DNA of 64,000 nt, from NCBI GenBank assembly GCA_947650285.1, contig CANTFL010001158.1, positions 46,212 to 110,211 of the forward strand, in the 5' to 3' direction. The DNA is from Hyaloperonospora brassicae. Taxonomy: Eukaryota; Oomycota; Peronosporomycetes; Peronosporales; Peronosporaceae. How positions within the stretch are numbered: position 1 is the first letter of the stretch; each line of letters begins with the position of its first letter. Below are positions 57,646 to 64,000 of the stretch, in pieces. The translations under genes were made by a program, and so were the position numbers. The notes under the pieces are model-generated. The model saw only the letters and a list, made by a program, of their open reading frames with translations. It was not told the DNA's origin and did not search any database.

Positions 57646-58684
57646 ACAGGCATTTCATGAGAAGATAATGAACATCAATTCCAAAACCTACGTGAAAGAA
57701 GGAAGAGGGTTCTCAACACAACAGGTTTATGAGACCAACAAATATCCGCTGCGGCACGCTTCAGGCGTGAGCTACACTATGACGGATATGAAGCTCTATA
57801 CCAAGGATGGTAGTCCATGAACTGAATTGGAAAGCTCTAACACACGTACTACGAGATAATGACGTTCCAGGATATGGATGGTGACGACGAGTTCTAGGAT
57901 GTGGCATGCGGACGAATCAAGGCAGAATATCTTGCGATCGATGAGGAAAAATATAAGATAGCCAAGATGGAGCGCAAGATCCTTATAAAAATTTTGATCT
58001 CACTTTCAGCGGAAGTGGCAGAGCTCTACAGGACGGATCAAACAGGAAGCAAGATGATTGATGCTCTGACGAGGCGATATTCCAACCGATAGTCAACTGT
58101 GGCTGTATTTCACAAAGTGCAGCGCCTAAAGGAGAAATTGCGACACTATAGGTACAAATTCACTGGAGATATTGATGTTCACCTGCGAAGGATGAGGAAC
58201 GAGCAGCTTGAATAGGTCGACTTGGGTCGTACTGTATCATTCACATCGATGATGATGTACGCGCCCCATAGCCTACCGGCCAAGATTGATAAATTCTCAC
58301 TAATTCGAGCGCAAAACTGGTGTAAAAACTCCAACTTCTAACATTGACGAGCTGGGAGAGCAAACACGAACGGCAAGCTCGCGCTACCGAAGTAGACGTT
58401 CGTCTCTCAAAGGCGATGAGAGAATGCATGTGGTCACAAGATGAAGGACAGTTTTGAGAAGAATAATGATCGTCAAAGACACAACAAAGTTAAGAACCAT
58501 GGTGCGCATCGAACGGACACTCGAGCATGTCATGGACGTGGCAAGCCTGAGCATCTTAGGCGAGACTGCCCGAACGCAGTTGAGTTGAAAAATAACAAAG
58601 GAAATAGATTGCGTGCCGTGTTTACCGTGCAAGGTTTACCGACGACACCTATTGCTGGAAATGCAGGATAACCTGGAGCCCATT
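57646..58684 (+). pseudogene. Copia-type gag scrap
   Basis: A CCHC-like knuckle (CHGRGKPEHLRRDC) lies near 58526-58570, preceded by broken helical gag-type stretches (AELYRTDQTGSKMIDALTRR). It has many stops. It sits between two chromovirus LTRs of opposite orientation and has no pol. Confidence 0.6.
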
Positions 58685-58903
58685 TGTAACGGGGCACCGA
58701 CGACTACCTACTGGACTACCAGTACGGGATTATCCTTTCACTGAAAACAGTAATAGTCAGTGCCCAGCAAGGTGCAAACACTTACACAACCAAAAATAAT
58801 GGCTAAGGTAAAGACTCTAGTCTCTGGTACAAGTAAAACTGTTATTTAATATAATTAAGTCCTATCAATCTTATGTCTCTGTTTACCCTAACTTAATAAT
58901 ATT
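58685..58903 (-). repeat. Inverted, interrupted chromovirus LTR
   Basis: Reverse-complement of the right half of the chromovirus LTR, beginning TGTAACGGGG. It stops abruptly where the next element's LTR begins, so the other half probably lies beyond that element, outside the window. No primer-binding site adjoins it, so it is a solo LTR or the 3' LTR of a minus-strand copy. Confidence 0.85.
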
Positions 58904-60687
58904 TGTGGTGAAGTCACTAATCAAATTTTGTACGAGGATCGGTGGCTACACATTTGGGACGCCCCTTACTGGTGGAAAAAGAGGCCATGGGACTTGGCGA
59001 TCCAATAAGAAAAACGGGATCGGCGATCCGATCTAACTGTCGTCAGACGGATGGGTATGGAACGATCTGAGACGGGGTGATTTGGGACAAGACGACAGTT
59101 AGGACGATTTCCATGGAGCGATCTGGGACAAGGATCTGATATCGGGCGATGTGATGTGACTCTGTGACGAAGGTGTAACCTCCTGCAAACTGGTGACACT
59201 CTCTACGGGTCTCCCAAAGGGAGTACTGATTTAGTTTAATTATGGACCGATCTAGAAGTGGGGATGTTTGTGGGGGTCCGTGGGGCCGTTGTAAGAATTG
59301 TGGATGGTCCCGTTGTGCGGACAAACCGTTGAGTATGGTATCGGAGCATGCACAATGAACGGAAAAGACATATAGGGCCGGATCGCATTGTGTCGATCCT
59401 CAACGATCTCGAATTGGACACCAGATCGGTCATGTTCCCTGCTGGTTATGGATATATCGATGATGGAGCTATTGTATGATGATGTACATGCTTGTTGGAG
59501 ATCCATGAGTGATGTTCCAAAAGTTCAGACCGAAAGAGCCAGTGGAAGCCGGTCGAATTGACGTCGCAAAATGGATTTAGACACGTTCCACATCTTGGAT
59601 ACTATTTTGGACTTTTCGGTACCAAAATTGGGTATTTGGTACCATATTTGGAATTTGGTCCTTTTTGGTGTCTAGGTACGATATCGGGAGTATTGACGCT
59701 ATCTTTGGAGTACAGGTCACGGAATTTCGACACGTGTTCAAGGGGGCGGTCAAACCTAAAGGTGATATCGACTTGGACAGTGACCTACGGTCGGGAATAT
59801 GCTTAATGATAGGTTGGACATTAATTTGGTTGGTTAATAAACAGACTTGAACTCTACTTCTTCTGCTCACGACGCACGTCCCCTCTTCTCCGGGCAAGAT
59901 TGATTTGGCTTCCCCGGCGGGTCAAGGCACGCGTGTTACAGGGACACAGAAGACCGATCTTGGATTGTTGGCCAAGATCGAGAAGAGCGATCTCGGGATA
60001 TCTGGCCCGGATCGATCAAGTACTCACACTCAACTCAACTGCTAGGGTAGCAGCCACACAACAAAGGAAAAGGAAAAGGATTTTGGACACAAGATCGCAA
60101 GACGGCTCAAGTGGTCAGAAGATCTGGACAAGGCGTTCACGACAAGACCGAGCGAGATCAAACGATAAAGCGATCTACTGGACATATCGGCGTGTTTTCA
60201 TTTTGGCGAAACCAAGAACCGATCTGTCCATATTGCGCACTTCCGGCAAGATCGGCCGATCCCGAGACCAGATCGGACCGATCCCAACGCAAGATCGACG
60301 CAAGACTATTATTTGCTGAGTGAAAATTTCCGCACAGCGAAGACCCCGATCCCGAAGACGAATCGAGATCGGTGTGATTCAAGATTGAGATCGCGACATC
60401 TCCAAATAGAGACCGCCGCGACTCAAGATCAGGATCGCAGAACCCCGTTCGTGGTGTGAAGATTTCCGCACCGGAAGCGAACGCTCAACCCCAAACCCTC
60501 AGCGAGATCGACATCTCCCAAGGCCATTACGAAGAGCTCAAGCCAGCCCAACCGACGGGTACACAAGGTGAGCACAAGGCTATACAGCAAGGCACGGATC
60601 GGAGTACCCCCTCCGTGAGTCGGCAAGTCTGGGCAAGTGGAAGATCGACACTCACTAAAGTAATTTTGTGAGATCGACTTCACCACA
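58904..60687 (+). repeat. 5' LTR of the younger Gypsy element
   Basis: The ends are a perfect 12-base inverted pair: TGTGGTGAAGTC at 58904 and GACTTCACCACA ending at 60687. No long frame with a domain lies inside. Boundaries cannot be confirmed against a second copy here. Confidence 0.75.
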
Positions 60688-63156
60688 ATGACGCGCGTGC
60701 CCGGATCTTCTGAGGCCTCTGGGTTTCACCGTGAGTCCACTAGCGAAGATGTCAAGATCAAGCAAGAACCTGGGATATAAGTGTCAGCGACAGAGGGATC
60801 GACGCAGACACGCAGAAGCACAAGATCCTCAGATCATCAGAGTTTTGGGAGGGGCTCTGATGAAATGAAAATCAAAGAGGAAGATCGAGAGATCGATCTG
60901 GAAGATAAACCTCAACCCCTCCTAGGGTCCTTTCGGGGGCCACCGCAGATCGCTCTGCAAAGAGCAATATGCTGGATGAAAACCCAAAGGCGAAAGCCAA
61001 ACCCTACTTCCTCGCCGACAGATCTCCCGACCTCAAGCCGAGGAACACGATCACGAGATCGATCACATCGGAACGATCCACGACGAGATCGACGGGATCG
61101 GACGTCAAAGATCGCCAGATCAGCCGAACCGTGCAATCGAAGATCGGAGTCAAAGGGATACGATGAAACACCAGAAAGATCGCGACGCCAAAGACGGAAT
61201 ATAACCCAAGTGAAGATCGCGTCCAGGGAGAAGGAGACGACGGGTGAAGCACGGGAGCGTGCGAAATGGCAATACTATTATGGCCATTTGAAGACGCTAC
61301 TCAAGACGGATCCAGTGTTCAAGATACTAAGGCCCAAGTTGATTGGTCCTCCGGATAAGCCGATCTCGGTCCCACCTCCTGGGACCAACAAAGTCGACGA
61401 GATCAATTTGATTTTGCAGATGTTGGACGACATGGGTGTCTGCCCTAACGCTTTTGATGGAGATGAACTGCTGAGTTGCAGCTTGGAACAGTTGAAGAAC
61501 GCGGCGAATGAGTTTGTGGAGATCATGATTATGCTGGTGGGCAAAGCCAATACTCCTGAAGACAAGATCGAGACACCCTCAGACTCGCTCCAGAAACACC
61601 CCGCGGGATCGCCCCGCTACGCCTCGGATGACTCCGAGAGCGAGTCAGATGGATCCATCAGCATTCGTCGGATGTCTCTGGGACCATCGGGTGGTACGTT
61701 TTTAAAGAACAAGATCGGCCAAGCCAAGATTGACGCCTTTAAAGGACAAGCCAAGAGCGATATACCACTGAGATCGGCCGGTACCCGTACTGGGCTGGAT
61801 GATCAAGAAGAGGGCGATCTAAGCCGGTACTTCCATTCAGCCATGAAGAAGTACGAGGCGGACCAACGTACAGCTCAGCGAATGAATCGACAGCCAAACC
61901 ACCACCCTGATCGCCGTACCTTCCTCCAACCCTCGCACGAAAGCCATGACATGCCGGATGTGGAGATGGAATCGGTGGAGTCGGACACTTACCAGCAGAT
62001 CCATCATGGGGCGGAATACGACCCAGATGATCTATGGATGCCCGAACCACGGCGCCCTCACGTAGCCGCGACCGGTGTGACTACCGGAGGAGGGAGCATC
62101 ACGCAGAGGATCAGAATCTCAGCGATTTCGGAACTGAAAGAATTCTCAGGGAAGGATCGGGAAGAAGACAAAGCACGAACCTGGATCGGCAAAGTGAAGT
62201 CAGCGTTCATCCGGGACCAAGCACCGGACGAAGAGAGATGTCTGGTTTTTGGTGATCTCATGGTGGGCCCCGCCCGTTATTGGTACCGACAGCTGAGCAG
62301 ATCGACGAGATTCAATTGGAAAGAATTGATGGACAGTTTTCTTGTGGAATATGCGGGACACGGGATGTCCGCGAGCCGGCAATATTACCACGCAAAGAAA
62401 CGATCGGAGGAAGATCCTTTGCAGTACCTGTATCGGCTCAATGTGATGGGATTGCAGGCGAAGATACCGGTGATGACTGGATTGCCAGCTGCGCGCAAAG
62501 AACATGTCAACCATTTCATTGACACCTTGGACGACCCCGATCTGTCCAATCAATTGCTACTGCTGAATATAGAAAACGCAGACGCCATGCAAAAAACGCT
62601 ACATGGATATCAACAAGGGAGATCACGTCAAGGGAAAGTGATGATGGGATCGTCCAAGTTCAGACAGAAGGGAACTCAGGGTCCAGCGCTGTCTAAGCCT
62701 GCACGAGCGGTGAGGATGATCCGTACCGAGGACGTCAGCAGCGAGTCAGGATCGGACGCCTACGGATCGGATTCGGAAGATCGATTGAGATCGGTCCACG
62801 TGGCTGCTACTACGGATCGGCACCCATCCCCCAATGACGTTACGGCAAACGCGAGATCGGTCGACCCGAACGTTCGTCGAGATTACCAAGATCGCAATAT
62901 GTCATCGAAGCCGTGTACTCATTGCGGATCGACCAAGCATGGAGATCTCGGTTGCTGGAAGAGGCTCACTTGTCAGAAGTGTGGGCGTAAAGGACACCCC
63001 TCTGACAATTGTTTTTTCGTGTGTCGTGCCTGCGGTGAGATGCATGACCCGGGGAAATGTCCCATGGAGGAGTTCTACATCATGATCCGACAGTGGTACG
63101 TCCCAAACAAGCATGCAGGGATGCTGCCAGAGAAGGCCGAGAAGATGTTAAACTAG
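60688..63156 (+). CDS. Gag of the younger Gypsy element, one in-frame stop
   Basis: An ATG at 60688, directly after the LTR end, opens a frame that runs to 63156 with a single TAA at 60778-60780. After the stop, 791 codons are uninterrupted; the first ATG past it is near 60865. The first 250 residues are highly charged (Arg/Asp/Ser). Residues about 445-610 (counted after the stop) hold the capsid-like retrotransposon gag domain (KARTWIGKVKSAF, ARYWYRQLSRSTRFNWKEL). The C-terminus has three zinc knuckles: CTHCGSTKHGDLGC, CQKCGRKGHPSDNC and CRACGEMHDPGKC. Either translation starts past the stop, or this copy is recently damaged. Confidence 0.8.
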
Positions 63157-63263
63157 GACGCTCGCCAGGTTTGAATCTGGTACGAGCCGAGCGTTCTGGG
63201 CTCTGCATTATTGCATACGTGTAAAAAAAGAAGACAGATCGCGAGAGTAAGCAGGACACAGAT

Positions 63264-64000
63264 ATGGAAACAAATATATCTCGTTCGAAGTCAAAACGTG
63301 TTGCTTCCGTGTCCCATCTGAAGCGGATCGATGAGTACTCGCGATCTGAACCAACTATGGAGATCGAGCTCGCTTACGGTGAATCTCGCGGATACTGGAA
63401 GCACTACTCGCCCGGGAAGTGGTTCAAACAAACGAAAGCTGTTGGCAAGATCAACAACGCAAAAGCCACTCTGTTATTTGATTCTGGTGCGGAAGTGTCG
63501 ATCATTGACACCACCTTTGCTCGTAAGGTCGGTTGTGCTATTGACGAAAGTCAACGACAAGAATGTATCGGGATCGGAGAAACCCCGTACATGACTATGG
63601 GACGTACCAAGATTAAAATAACCCTCGCGGGATCGCTGGTATACTATTTCAATGTGTGGGTAGGCGATCTGGCAGGGCAAGAAGCGATTCTGGGAATGGA
63701 CTTTATGGTGCCTGCCGGAGTGCGGCTCGATCTAGCCGATGGTGCGTTATGTCTACCGGAAGAAATCCGTATTCATCTCGCAGGACGTCGCCCCGCGTAC
63801 GGATCGAAGATACAACATATAACGGCGAAGGACCAACATGTGGTGATCCCGGTCGGGGAGTCAAGGGAAGTGAAGATCGGGATCGGAGGGGCTAAGATGA
63901 AGTTGTGGGTTACCAGAGGACCAGACTGGGTACCTACAGTGATCTCGGGGTTTGGTAGTAGGAAGTACCTGCAGATGACCAACACTGGCGATCGTGAGAT
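63264..64000 (+). CDS. Pol of the younger Gypsy element (protease part), partial
   Basis: The ATG at 63264 opens a frame without stops to the window end. It carries the aspartic protease site FDSGAEVSIID at 63477-63509 and the second protease motif AILGMDFM. It lies 107 bases after the gag stop in a different frame. Reverse transcriptase and later domains would follow outside the window. Confidence 0.85.
   Translation, partial: METNISRSKSKRVASVSHLKRIDEYSRSEPTMEIELAYGESRGYWKHYSPGKWFKQTKAVGKINNAKATLLFDSGAEVSIIDTTFARKVGCAIDESQRQECIGIGETPYMTMGRTKIKITLAGSLVYYFNVWVGDLAGQEAILGMDFMVPAGVRLDLADGALCLPEEIRIHLAGRRPAYGSKIQHITAKDQHVVIPVGESREVKIGIGGAKMKLWVTRGPDWVPTVISGFGSRKYLQMTNTGDRE

Larger units (their letters stand above)
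58904..64000 (+). mobile_element. Younger Gypsy-type LTR retrotransposon, truncated by the window edge
   Basis: A 1784-base LTR is followed by a long gag and an open pol beginning with protease. It interrupts an older LTR. The right part, including the 3' LTR, is outside the window. GATC tetranucleotides are conspicuously frequent throughout. Confidence 0.85.

Noticed and set aside
1..64000. CRISPR arrays, rRNA genes, complete tRNA genes
   Set aside because: No spaced identical repeats, rRNA-like blocks or full cloverleafs were recognised by eye.

Overview
The window looks like oomycete nuclear DNA, most likely a Peronosporales genome (Phytophthora or a downy mildew). The basis is gene style: compact GC-rich genes with few, short introns. 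The set also fits: an R1R2R3 Myb regulator, an animal-type cryptochrome/(6-4) photolyase pair, a fused methionine-salvage enzyme, and Copia and chromodomain Gypsy retroelements. The genus assignment is inference.

The window has two halves. Positions 1 to about 31,290 are gene-bearing. In order they hold: a C2H2 plus R1R2R3 Myb factor (229-2507, +); a methionine-salvage fusion of an acireductone-dioxygenase-like, an MtnB and an MtnC domain (2716-4833, +); a protein with three CENP-B-type helix-turn-helix repeats (5248-6803, +); the ribosome-assembly factor RRP5 (7826-13765, -); a small RING-H2 protein (14813-15409, -); a stretch with minisatellites and no firm gene; a secreted, probably GPI-anchored acidic protein broken by one extra base (19163-20138, -); a cryptochrome/photolyase (20310-22499, -); an MFS transporter (22941-24311, -) divergent from a homocysteine S-methyltransferase (24787-25873, +); and a second cryptochrome/photolyase (27837-29786, -).

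Positions 31,294-64,000 are layered, mostly dead transposons. They are: a Copia element with both LTRs (31294-36231); a decayed pogo/Tigger-type DNA transposon (about 36390-37640, -); about 8 kb of AT-rich sequence with only fossils; a second Copia on the minus strand (about 45697-49870); a Ty3/Gypsy chromovirus with both LTRs, a C-terminal chromodomain and an antisense ORF (49932-57645); a Copia gag scrap (57646-58684); an inverted half-LTR of the chromovirus family (58685-58903); and, cutting that half-LTR, a younger Gypsy-type element with a 1784-bp LTR, near-intact gag and open pol running off the right edge (58904-64000).

Several left-half genes share themes. Two act in methionine metabolism (salvage fusion and homocysteine methylation) and two are blue-light flavoproteins. 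The CENP-B-repeat gene and the pogo fossil carry related DNA-binding folds, so the former may be a domesticated derivative of such transposases. The cleanest new observations are the salvage fusion with a ligand-poor dioxygenase domain, the three-repeat CENP-B-like protein, the frameshifted secreted protein, the antisense ORF of the chromovirus, and the mosaic inverted LTR.
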